A stretch of DNA of 64,000 nt from Granulicella sp. 5B5 (GTDB lineage: Bacteria > Acidobacteriota > Terriglobia > Terriglobales > Acidobacteriaceae), in NCBI RefSeq assembly GCF_014083945.1, contig NZ_CP046444.1, forward strand, positions 2,418,001 through 2,482,000, written 5' to 3'. Made by a program: the position numbers and the translations under genes. Shown piece by piece: positions 8,997 through 18,100 of the stretch (positions are counted from its first letter, which is position 1; every line of letters begins with the position of its first letter). The notes under the pieces were generated by a model, which had not been told where the DNA came from, ran no database searches, and was given only the letters and a program-made list of their open reading frames with translations.

Positions 8997-10773
8997 TGCT
9001 GGGTTTGTCGGACTTGATGATGCCTTCGCCTTCGCGGATGGTGAGGATCTGATTGGCCTTGATGTGGGGGAAGTGCTCGAGTTTTTGCGTAGTGGGCCAC
9101 TTTATTTCGATCATGTCGACGGTGTCGGCTTTGCCGAGCCCGAAGTGCAGGCGCAGATCGTTCTGTGACATGACGCTGCCGCCGCTGGCGACCTCGTCCA
9201 TTTGAATGTGTTTGCCGGTGATGACACGGACGCGCGCGCCGATGGCGGTGCGGTTGCAGTGCGTGCCGATGAGCTTGATTTTGATCCAGTTCTGCTTGTT
9301 GCTGCCGCCTTCATTGCGAAGTAATGAGGGTGGGTCGTTGAGGTTGAGGACGAGGGCGTCCATGCAGCCGTTGTTGTTGTAGTCGCCGAAGGCTGCGCCG
9401 CGGCTGGAGAAGCGCTCGCTGATGCCGGGGCCGAGCTCGGCGGAGACGTCTTTGAAGCGGCCGTTGCCGAGGTTACGGTAGGCGATGCGGGGGTTCTTGT
9501 AGGTCTCACCGAAGTTGTAGCGGTCTACTTCGGGATAGACGTGTCCGTTGACCTGGATGAGGTCGGCCCAGCCGTCGTTGTCGAAGTCGAGGAAGCCGCA
9601 ACCCCAGGCGACGTAGCGATTGTTGACGCCGACGCCGGAGGGCGCGGAGACGTCCGTGAATGTGCCGTCGCCGTTGTTGTGGTAGAGGTTGCAGGTGTCG
9701 TCGACGAAGTTGGTTTTGAAGATGTCGAAGAAGCCATCGCAGTCGTAGTCGGCGACGGCGACGCCCATGCCTGCCTGCTCGTGGCCGTCTTCGTTGTAGG
9801 CGCAGCCGGCCATGACGGCTATGTCGGTGAATGTGCCGTCGTGGTTGTTCTTGAAGAGGACGCTGGGCATGGAGTCGACGGCGATGTAGATGTCGGGCCA
9901 GCCATCGTTGTCGAAGTCGTAGGAGACGGAGGTGATGGAGTAGCGTGGGCCGGGCGCGAGGATGCCGGACTTTGCGGAGACGTCGGTGAATGTGCCGTCG
10001 CCGTTGTTGTGGTAGAGGATGTTGGTGTCGGGCGGGAGGCCGCGTGGGCCGCAGAGAATGGGCACGCCCTTCCACTGGCAGTAGTGGGTTTCGTTGGCGG
10101 GCGGGATCTTGTCGGGGTCGATCTTGATGTAGTTGCAGACGAAGAGATCGAGGTGGCCGTCGCGGTCGTAGTCGAGGAAGCTGCAGCCCGCGCCCCAGCG
10201 GCCCTGCTCCTGATAGAGGCCGGCTTTGCGGGTGACATCAGTGAATGTGCCGTTGCCGTTGTTGTGGAGGAGGCGGTTGTGGCCGAGGAAGCAGCAGAAG
10301 AGATCGTCGAAGCCGTCGTTGTTGTAGTCGCCGACGCAGACGCCGGTTTGCCAGCCGGTGATGCCGAGGCCGGAGTGTTCGGTGACGTCGGTGAATGTGC
10401 CGTCGCGATTGTTTTTGAAGAGATGCGAGGTGGGCGCTTTGCCGGCAGGCCAAGTGGTGTCGAGACGGTTGCCGTTGGTGAGGTAGATGTCGAGCCAGCC
10501 GTCGTTGTCGAAGTCAAAGAAGGCGAGGCCTGAGCCCTTGGTTTCGATGATGGAGCGCTTGTGGTCGATGCCGCCCCAGACGTTGGTGACGTTGAGGCCG
10601 GCGGTTTGAGCAACATCGACGAAGCGGATGCCGAGGTTGCCGGGCTTTGTCTCGACGGCTTCGACGGTGAGCGGATGCTTCCAGCGCCAGAGTGGCGTGG
10701 CGAGGGCGTCGGTGAGTGCCCCGCCGAGGAGGACGAGAGAGGAACCGAGGAAGCGACGGCGAGGGGTGATCAT
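8986..10773 (-). CDS. Tat-exported CRTAC1 family protein (FG-GAP/VCBS propeller with ASPIC/UnbV domain)
   Basis: The 595-residue protein begins MITPRRRFLGSSLVLLGGAL, a twin-arginine signal, implying export in folded form. Residues about 45-490 contain repeated FG-GAP/VCBS blades with calcium-loop motifs such as DFDNDGWLDIYL, DYNNDGFDDLFC and DYDRDGHLDLFV, each paired with a GTFTDVT strand. The C-terminal about 500-580 is the ASPIC/UnbV domain (NRTAIGARVRV, HFGLGKAD). Such proteins form calcium-stabilised beta-propellers and often accompany TonB-type barrels; a substrate-binding or cofactor-loading role is unproven. Its 3' end overlaps the converging TPR gene by 11 bp, with no room for a terminator, so antisense transcription between the two is likely. 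Confidence 0.92.
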   Translation of the reverse strand: MITPRRRFLGSSLVLLGGALTDALATPLWRWKHPLTVEAVETKPGNLGIRFVDVAQTAGLNVTNVWGGIDHKRSIIETKGSGLAFFDFDNDGWLDIYLTNGNRLDTTWPAGKAPTSHLFKNNRDGTFTDVTEHSGLGITGWQTGVCVGDYNNDGFDDLFCCFLGHNRLLHNNGNGTFTDVTRKAGLYQEQGRWGAGCSFLDYDRDGHLDLFVCNYIKIDPDKIPPANETHYCQWKGVPILCGPRGLPPDTNILYHNNGDGTFTDVSAKSGILAPGPRYSITSVSYDFDNDGWPDIYIAVDSMPSVLFKNNHDGTFTDIAVMAGCAYNEDGHEQAGMGVAVADYDCDGFFDIFKTNFVDDTCNLYHNNGDGTFTDVSAPSGVGVNNRYVAWGCGFLDFDNDGWADLIQVNGHVYPEVDRYNFGETYKNPRIAYRNLGNGRFKDVSAELGPGISERFSSRGAAFGDYNNNGCMDALVLNLNDPPSLLRNEGGSNKQNWIKIKLIGTHCNRTAIGARVRVITGKHIQMDEVASGGSVMSQNDLRLHFGLGKADTVDMIEIKWPTTQKLEHFPHIKANQILTIREGEGIIKSDKPSTKA

Positions 10774-10851
10774 GCTGGGCAGATTATAGAGACGCTGTGT
10801 TGCGTGAGGGAAGCGCGGTGAGGAGTGCGTTGTGCGGACGAAGGGGCATTG

Positions 10852-13800
10852 TCATTGCAGTGTGTCCAGGGCTTTGAGCGCGACGGCGTTTTGCGGCTGG
10901 TGCTGGAGGAGGCTTTGCAAGGCAGCGCGGGCGCGCGCCTTGTCACCCTGCATGGCGTAGAGGCGCGCAAGGTTGAGGTAGGCCTGGTCGTTGTCAGGTG
11001 CGCGCTCGATGCCGGTTTTGAACTGCTGCTCGGCGAGGTCGAATTGCTGGAGACGCACGTAGATGATGCCGAGGTTGTTGAGTGCTTCCGGATAGATGGG
11101 GCGAAGCACGATGGCCTGCTGGAGATAGCCGGCGGCGGTCTGGAGCTGATTCTGCTGGGCGTAGAGCATGCCGAGGCTGTAGTGGACCTCGGCATCGTCG
11201 GCCTGCAGGGCGAGCGCACGCTTGAGGGCGGACTCAGCCTGTGGGTATGCTCCGGCGCGACGGTAGACGTTGCCTAGATTGAGGAGCGCGATCTCGTAGT
11301 CGGGGCGCAGTTCGAGTGCCTGCTGGAAGTTTTGTACGGCCTCTTCTGCGTGGCCCTGTTGCGCGGCCATCATGCCGAGGTTGTTCCAGGCCTCAGGGTA
11401 GTTGGAGCGCAGCTTGAGGGCGTGGTTGAGGTATTCACGTGCCTGGTCGAAGTTGTTGCGGCGGAGGTTGAGCGTGCCGAGGTTGTAGTAGGCCTCGGGG
11501 TCGCTGGGACGGGTGGCGACGACCTGTTGGAAGGAGGACTCGGCCTGCTCGTAGTAGCCGTGCTGGAAGAGGGCGACACCGTAGGTGAAGTCGTTGCGCT
11601 GGAGCGTGCTCTGATAGAGGCGCCCTTTGAAGGGCAGAGCGCGTTCGATGCGCTGCTGCGGCGTGGTGGGAGCCGTGGCGACGTCGTGGAGGATGCGATC
11701 GGCGGAGATGGAGCCCTGGTAGACCTTGACGATCTGGCCTTCCTTGTCGAGGAGGAAGGCGGTGGGGAAGGCGAGGTCGCGGCGTCGGTCGAAGAGGTAG
11801 CGATAGATGATGTTGTAGATACCGCCGACTTCGGGTGTGCCGAGGAGCACGGGGAAGGCGAGGCCAGACTGTTTGGCGAAGGAGCGGACGGCGTCGGATT
11901 GTGCGGGTTCGTCGAGACTGAGAGCGATGAGTTGGAGCGATGCGTTGTGGAGCTGCGCGTGGTTGCGTTGCAGGTGAGCGAGCTGTGCCGTGGACGCCGG
12001 TGATGTTGTGGCGAAGAGATGTAAGAGAACGTAGCTGCCGAGTGAGTCCTGGAGGTGATGTGTTGTGCCGGTTGTGTCAGAGAGTGAGAATGCGGGAGCC
12101 TTGAGGGGCGTAATGAGCCAGGTGTCGACGTCGGCGGGCAGGGACTCGCGTGGTGCAGGTGGGCCGGGCTGTTGGTAGAGCTGGGGCGGTGCAACGAATG
12201 GCTTGGATGTGAAGGTGGCGAGGCCTTCTTCGAGCTCGATGCGCTGGTTGATGGGGAGAGCTTCAAAGGTTTGGGCGAGGCCGCTGGGCCAATGGATTGT
12301 GGCAGTGAGTGGGCCTTCGAATATTCCTACGCCGAAGAAGAGCTCTTTGGAGTGCTGGCCGAGAAAGCCGGTGCCGGCCTGAAGATATTTGGTCTGCTTG
12401 AGTGAACCTGCCTGGAGCGTGATGGACGTGCCGATGGCGTCGCGATTGCTCTTGTGGCCACGGAGGCGGAAGCAGACGGAGTGGCCGATCTCGGTGAGGT
12501 TGTTGCGGAGGATGCGGAGTTGCGGGGCGTTGCGGTTCTTGAGAAGAAGCTCCAGGCGGCCGTCGTGGTCGATGTCGGCCAGAGCGAAGGAGCGGCTGTC
12601 TTCGAGACAGTCGAGGCCGACCACGGAGGAGACCTCGGCGAAGGTGCCGTCGCCGTTGTTGGCGAACATTACGTTGCGTTGGTAGGCGTTCCAGGAGTTG
12701 TCGGCGCGGACGAGCTCGTTGATGGCGTTCCAGCCGTGCTCGTAAGCGAGGCGCGGGGAGGCGTCGTCGGGAGAGTTGGCGACGATCTGCCGCCAGAAGA
12801 AGCTGCCGATGTCGGTGAGGTCGGCGGCGGAGATGTAGCCATTGGTGACGTAGAGATCGGAGAAGCCGTCGTGGTCGAAGTCCCAGGCGTCGGCGGCCCA
12901 GGACCAGTGGGCCATGGCGGTGTTGGACTCCGCGCCGCCATTGTGGAAGGTGCCATTGCCGAGGTTGCGGTAGAGAGCGTTACCGAGGGCTTGTCGCTGA
13001 TAGGTGGAGCGGACCTCCTCGGTGGCATCGGGGTGAAACTGCTTCTGGTGGGAGACACGCTGGCCGGCGGCTTCCCACATGCTTGAGATGTAGATGTCCT
13101 GATGGCCGTCGTTGTCGAAGTCGGCCCAGCAGGCGCTCATGCCGGCGGCTGCGTCTTCGACGTGCGACTGCTGCGAGATGTGCTGAAAGGTTCCGTTGCC
13201 GTTGTTGCGATAGAGCTGCGACTTGCCGAAGTCGTTGGCGATGCAGAGGTCGGGCGCGCCGTTGCCGTTGGAGTCGCCCCAAGCGCAGGCGAAGCTGTAG
13301 CGGTTGTTCTCGACGTTGAGGCCTGCGGCCTGCGTGGTCTCGACGAAGCGGCCGTTGCCTTCGTTGTGGAGCAGGCAGTTCTGTGGGCCGTTGCGGGCGT
13401 CGTAGTAGGGCACGGGGTAGTGGTACTGGTCGAGGCCGAGGTAGTACTGATAGGTGCAGAAGTAGATGTCGAGGCGGCCGTCGTTGTCGTAGTCGGCGAG
13501 GGCGGCGTGCGTGAAGGTGCCGTTGGGCGGGGCAGCGAACTGGAAGGCATCGTGCTTGAGAGCGAAGGTGCCGTCGCCGTTGTTGCGGAAGAGCAGCGGG
13601 CCGCTGCCGCAGACGACGAGGAGATCTTGCAGGCCGCGGTTGTCGAAGTCCGCGAAGAGGGCGCAGGCGGTGTTGTCGAGGACATCGACGCCGGCGTGAG
13701 CGGAGACATCTTCAAAGGTGCCGTCGCCGCGGTTGCGGTAGAGGCGGTTGGGCAGGCCGGCGGGTTGACAGACGTAGATGTCGTCGAGGCCGTCGTTGTT

Positions 13801-14688
13801 GTAGTCGCCGGCCGTGATGCCGTTGTTGGCGTAGATGTCGATGCCACAAGCACCGTCGAGCACGGTGCGCCAGTGATCGACGCCGTGTTGCAGCTGATCT
13901 GTATAGGAGCTGTTGCCCGCGAGGGCGTGCGCTGTGATGTCGATGAAGGAAGAGGGCTCGCCGATGCTGAGACGTTCGCTGAGGGCTTGCCAGCGGTGGA
14001 TGGTCCACGCGGGCGGGGTTGTCTGGCTGCAGAGGAGCTGCCAGCCGCCGACGCGTTCTTCCCGGCGACGGTCATGACGTGTGCCTGCGATGTTGTAGCG
14101 CATCTCAATCTGCACGGTGAGCGGGGAGGTGGAGGCGACGTCGATGGCGTAGATTTCGAACTCTGCAACGGTGATGGCCGAGAGCGGGTCGAGCCAGTTG
14201 GTGATCTCCTTGAGGAAGGCTGCGGACGTGGTGCTGGCGGCGGGTGCGAAGCTGCGTTGCGAGACATGGATGCCTGCGCGATCGCGGAGGACGACCTCGT
14301 GTGCAGGTATCAGAGAAGAGGCCTCGAAGTGGTCTGACAGCAGCGCCAGGAGATGTTCGTGATTCGGAGAAACGGAAGTTAGTTTGCGGGCCCAGAGTGC
14401 GAAGAGAACGGCGATCTGGGAGGCGTAGCTCTCGGTGATGTACGAGTCCGAACCGGGAGGGACGAGGCGGAGGACATCGGCGAGCGAAGACGGCGAAGGA
14501 TAGTGAGGACGGTAGCGTGTGGTGTCACCGAAAAGCAAGGATTCATGGTGATTTTGCGTGCCCGCGGGCACGCGCAGAAGAGGACTGCCACAGAAAGGCG
14601 CCGCGCGAAGAGTGAAGGCTGTGGCACCTAAAGCGCGAAGAAGCTCACGTCTGGAGAGGAGCGTTTTGTGGGGGGAGCGATGTGGCAT
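10852..14688 (-). CDS. Tat-exported CRTAC1-redoxin-like-TPR fusion protein
   Basis: This is a fusion of about 1278 residues. From the ATG at 14688 it starts with a Tat signal (SRRELLRALGATAF); an in-frame ATG at 14709 would add 7 residues. An unassigned N-terminal region (to about 280) is followed by FG-GAP blades (about 290-770, with DYNNDGLDDIYV, DFDNDGHQDIYI and DFDHDGFSDLYV), an ASPIC/UnbV domain (about 770-850), a TlpA/redoxin-like domain (about 870-1005) and seven or so TPRs (about 1040-1278). The redoxin domain has FATTSPAS where TlpA-type proteins carry a CxxC-containing loop, so it cannot do dithiol chemistry in the usual way. A 78-bp gap separates it from the next CRTAC1 gene on the same strand. 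Its promoter must lie in the shared 14689-15134 region. Confidence 0.88.
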   Translation of the reverse strand: MPHRSPHKTLLSRRELLRALGATAFTLRAAPFCGSPLLRVPAGTQNHHESLLFGDTTRYRPHYPSPSSLADVLRLVPPGSDSYITESYASQIAVLFALWARKLTSVSPNHEHLLALLSDHFEASSLIPAHEVVLRDRAGIHVSQRSFAPAASTTSAAFLKEITNWLDPLSAITVAEFEIYAIDVASTSPLTVQIEMRYNIAGTRHDRRREERVGGWQLLCSQTTPPAWTIHRWQALSERLSIGEPSSFIDITAHALAGNSSYTDQLQHGVDHWRTVLDGACGIDIYANNGITAGDYNNDGLDDIYVCQPAGLPNRLYRNRGDGTFEDVSAHAGVDVLDNTACALFADFDNRGLQDLLVVCGSGPLLFRNNGDGTFALKHDAFQFAAPPNGTFTHAALADYDNDGRLDIYFCTYQYYLGLDQYHYPVPYYDARNGPQNCLLHNEGNGRFVETTQAAGLNVENNRYSFACAWGDSNGNGAPDLCIANDFGKSQLYRNNGNGTFQHISQQSHVEDAAAGMSACWADFDNDGHQDIYISSMWEAAGQRVSHQKQFHPDATEEVRSTYQRQALGNALYRNLGNGTFHNGGAESNTAMAHWSWAADAWDFDHDGFSDLYVTNGYISAADLTDIGSFFWRQIVANSPDDASPRLAYEHGWNAINELVRADNSWNAYQRNVMFANNGDGTFAEVSSVVGLDCLEDSRSFALADIDHDGRLELLLKNRNAPQLRILRNNLTEIGHSVCFRLRGHKSNRDAIGTSITLQAGSLKQTKYLQAGTGFLGQHSKELFFGVGIFEGPLTATIHWPSGLAQTFEALPINQRIELEEGLATFTSKPFVAPPQLYQQPGPPAPRESLPADVDTWLITPLKAPAFSLSDTTGTTHHLQDSLGSYVLLHLFATTSPASTAQLAHLQRNHAQLHNASLQLIALSLDEPAQSDAVRSFAKQSGLAFPVLLGTPEVGGIYNIIYRYLFDRRRDLAFPTAFLLDKEGQIVKVYQGSISADRILHDVATAPTTPQQRIERALPFKGRLYQSTLQRNDFTYGVALFQHGYYEQAESSFQQVVATRPSDPEAYYNLGTLNLRRNNFDQAREYLNHALKLRSNYPEAWNNLGMMAAQQGHAEEAVQNFQQALELRPDYEIALLNLGNVYRRAGAYPQAESALKRALALQADDAEVHYSLGMLYAQQNQLQTAAGYLQQAIVLRPIYPEALNNLGIIYVRLQQFDLAEQQFKTGIERAPDNDQAYLNLARLYAMQGDKARARAALQSLLQHQPQNAVALKALDTLQ

Positions 14689-14824
14689 GCAGATCCGAAG
14701 GGCGGGCATTGAGCGTCCGCAGAATACCACTCCGCTGTCAGCGTGGTGGAGAAGGGACAACATGCCGCGGAGTAGGTGTGCAGGTTGGATAGACAGCTTT
14801 TTGGTGTGTCCCAAATTTGAAGTA

Positions 14825-14853
14825 TTGACAGTGCCAGTTCAGTTCAGTAGTGT
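14825..14853 (+). promoter_or_regulatory. Candidate sigma70-type promoter, module 1
   Basis: A perfect TTGACA at 14825-14830 is followed after 17 bp by TAGTGT at 14848-14853, a weak -10 match (T1, A2 and T6 of TATAAT). The following bases repeat the architecture of module 2: 3 nt, GGCG, 4 nt, ATAT, then a LacI-type operator. This similarity is the main reason for calling it. Confidence 0.45.
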
Positions 14854-14867
14854 TCCGGCGAGACATA

Positions 14868-14881
14868 TGCAAGCGGTTACA
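14868..14881. promoter_or_regulatory. LacI-family operator candidate 1
   Basis: TGCAAGCGGTTACA fits the LacI/CcpA-type consensus TGNAANCGNTTNCA at every fixed position. It would lie just downstream of the start site of module 1, the position of a repressing operator. No lacI-type gene is in the window. Confidence 0.6.
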
Positions 14882-14969
14882 TCGTCGCGAACCTTTTACT
14901 TCCCCAGCTTTGTGATCTTGAAGCCGAGCATGGACAGTGAGCTGGCGGATAAAGCACTTGAAGCAGCAT

Positions 14970-14998
14970 TTGACACGATTTCTTCCGTTGGCTTGGAT
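14970..14998 (+). promoter_or_regulatory. Candidate sigma70-type promoter, module 2
   Basis: A perfect TTGACA at 14970-14975 has TTGGAT at 14993-14998 after 17 bp (weak -10, three of six matches). The downstream order 3 nt, GGCG, 4 nt, ATAT, operator matches module 1. It is the promoter nearer to the barrel gene at 15135. Confidence 0.45.
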
Positions 14999-15013
14999 TG
15001 TGGCGGCAAATAT

Positions 15014-15027
15014 TGAAAGCGCTTACA
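15014..15027. promoter_or_regulatory. LacI-family operator candidate 2
   Basis: TGAAAGCGCTTACA fits TGNAANCGNTTNCA exactly, is palindromic except at one base pair, and has the perfect core AAGCGCTT. It starts 146 bp after operator 1, close to 14 helical turns, which would suit looping by a tetrameric repressor. Confidence 0.65.
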
Positions 15028-15134
15028 CTGCGGCGTGATTTTTCGTAATGACGGCCAGGCAATACGCACTGACCGCGCGAACGCCGCAGGGAGCGAACAG
15101 CACGATGCAGGAACTTTGGAGGAGGTAACTTCGG

Positions 15135-18100
15135 ATGAACCACGATCGCAATCCGATCACGCGCACATTGAAGCCAGCACGCTTTGCGCTGGCGTTTCTA
15201 TTTTTGTTAATGGCTACGGCCGGGTACGCGGGCGCACAGGTCGATGAAGGATCGATCGCCGGCACAGTTATGGACCCCACCGGCGCCGTCGTGCCCGGCG
15301 CTTCCGTAACCGTTACCAACACCGATGTCGGATTGAAGCTGCAGGGCACCACCAACAGCGCAGGCGAGTTCACCTTCTCTCCGGTCAGGATCGGACACTA
15401 CTCGGTCACCGCATCAGCGCCCGGTTTTCAGAAGACGACGCAGCAAAACTTGACCGTCAACATTGCAGAGCACCTGCAGGTTCCCATCCAGCTGAAGACG
15501 GGCGCGATCTCGGACACGATCGAAGTCACGACGGAGCCTCCGCAACTACAGACAGACGAGTCCTCGGTCGGCCAGGTGGTCACGGAAAAGACCGTCAACG
15601 ACCTGCCGCTGAACGGACGTAACTTCACGTTTCTTGCTCAACTGGGAGCCGGTACGCAGTCGGCAGAGGCCGATACACGCGGTAACTCGGCTTCCGGTGC
15701 GTTCTCCGCCAACGGGCTGCGGCCAGCGCAGAACAACTACCTGCTCGACGGCATCGATAACAACTCCAACGCGGTCGACTTCCTGAACGGCACCAACTTC
15801 ATCGTGCTGCCTCCGATTGACGCCATCGCCGAGTTCAAGGTGCAGACCTCGGACTACAGCGCCGACCTTGGGCGCGCAGCCGGTGCCGTACTCAACGCCT
15901 CCATCAAGTCCGGTACCAATAGCCTGCACGGCTCGGTCTGGGAGTTCTTCCGCAACGATGTGCTCGACGCTCGCGACTTCTTCGAGCCTGCCGGCCAAAA
16001 GAAGGCTGCGTTCCGCCAGAACCAGTTCGGCGCATCTATCGGCGGCCGCATCATCAAAGACAAGCTCTTCTTCTTCGGTGACTACGAAGGCCTGCGGCGT
16101 GTACAGGGCCAGACCACAACCGCCACTGTTCCTACACTGAATGAGATCAACAGCGGATACACAAACCTCGCGGACATCCTGAATGGACAGGCTGGAGCGA
16201 AACCGCAGGTCGACCTTCTCGGTCGCAGTATTCCGCTCGGCGCTGTTCTCGATCCCGCGACGACCCGACTTGTAAGCGCAGGTGTGCTCGATCAAACCTC
16301 AGGCATCGTCACCCCTCAACCCACCAGTGGGTCTGTGCCGGTGGGAACGCCCCTTGGCTACGTGCGCGATCCGTTCGCGGGCAATCAGATCCCAGCAGGC
16401 CGGATAGACCCGGTGGCCCTCAAGATTCTCTCGTTATTTCCGAAGCCGACGAACAGCCTCTACGCTTCCAACTTCGTCTCCAGTCCCGACCTGTATGAAC
16501 ATCGCAACGCCTTTGATGTTCGCGTCGACTACAATGCGAGCCAGAAGGACCAGGTCTTCGGCCGCTTCAGCTACGTCGACGATCCTCAGTACATTCCTGG
16601 TGTCTTCGGCGGCATTGCCGATGGCGGCGCCTTCCAGCAGGGCATCCAGACGGCGCACTCCAATCAGTCGGTCATAGGCTATACGCATGTCTTTACGCCA
16701 TCCACCATCAACGTGCTCCATGTCGGTTTCAACCACCTGCACACCACGCGCTACGGCCCTGAGGGTGGCGTCAACGGCATCCCTGCTCAGTACGGCATTC
16801 AGGGTATCCCGCAGTTCTCTGAGAATGGCGGCCTTCCCCAGATCAATTTTGGCGGCCTGTCGACGCTTGGCTCCAACTCGTACCTGCCGTCGGATGAGAC
16901 GAGCCAGACATTGCAGATTACCGATGACTTCACCAAGGTCTACAAGACCCACAGCTTCAAGGTGGGCATTGAATCGCAGCTCGTAAAGAACGATGTACTA
17001 CAGCCGCCGAATGCGAAAGGTGACTTCGACTACAACGGGACATACACTGACGTTCCGGCCCAGAACAGCAAAACCACCGGTCTGGCACAGTTCCTCATCG
17101 TGCCGGAGGTGGCGACCGTTCCCAATGGTTTCGACTACTCCGGTGGCTCGGATAACGTCCAGGCTTCAAACTCCAGCAAGACCGATGACTATCGCACCTA
17201 TCTTGCGGGTTATATCCAGGATGACTGGAAGGCAACTCCAAAGCTGACCTTCAACCTGGGCGTTCGCTACGACTACTTCTCGCCGATTCGAGAGACCAAT
17301 GGCGGCCAAGCGAACTTTGTACCCAACGGACCACTCAATAACGGCACTCCGACCTATCTCATCCCTGCGTCAGGTAAGGCGGATGCGAATGTTGCGTCGA
17401 CATATCCTGTGTTTGCCGCTTTGCTACAGACGGATGGAATTACGCTAGAGCAGACCGACAAGTATGGCCAGGGCCTCGTGCAGACTCAGAAGACCAATGT
17501 CTCGCCACGCATCGGTGTTTCATACCAGGCAAGCAACAAGCTTGTTCTCCGTGCGGGTTTTGGATACTTCTTCAACTCGTTTGAAAATCAAGGCTATGGC
17601 CCGAACATCGGCGAAAACTATCCCTTCCAGTTCCAGTTCAACTACTCGGGGCAGTCACCGCTAACAACCCCCGGTGCGTCGGGAGTTGCGCCGGTCAGCT
17701 ACAACACCGCGTACGCTGGCAATCCTACGTCGACCCCACCTATCCCACCTTGCGCCACGGCTGGCCCAGGGCAAACAGCGAGCATAGGCTCCGGCCTCTC
17801 CTGCTTCAGCTTCAATCCTGCCCTGGTCAACCCGGCGAATCTAGGTCTGCAAGGCCTCCAGTTCGACTACAAGACACCACGCACGCTCAGCACCAACTTC
17901 AGCGTGGAGTATGCTCTCACCCGCTCGCTCTCAGCTACCGTGGCGTATGTCTTTACGCAGGCCCAACATCTGCAGATCGGTATCGGCAGCAATAACGTAA
18001 CAGCCATCCTGCCAGCGAGTGCCAACACAAAGAACCCGGCTGCGCCCGGCACAGGCGGCACGGTTCCATTCGTCGATTTCGGCTCGGGCGCCAGCTACCA

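Larger units (their letters stand above)
14689..15134. other. Long divergent intergenic region with regulatory elements
   Basis: No gene is credible in this 446-bp stretch between the CRTAC1 fusion (minus) and the large barrel gene (plus). It holds two similar plus-oriented promoter-operator modules (listed separately) and a strong AGGAGG ribosome site at 15120-15125 for the barrel gene. The predicted leader from the downstream promoter is about 130 nt. No hairpin terminator or riboswitch-like fold was recognised. Confidence 0.6.
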
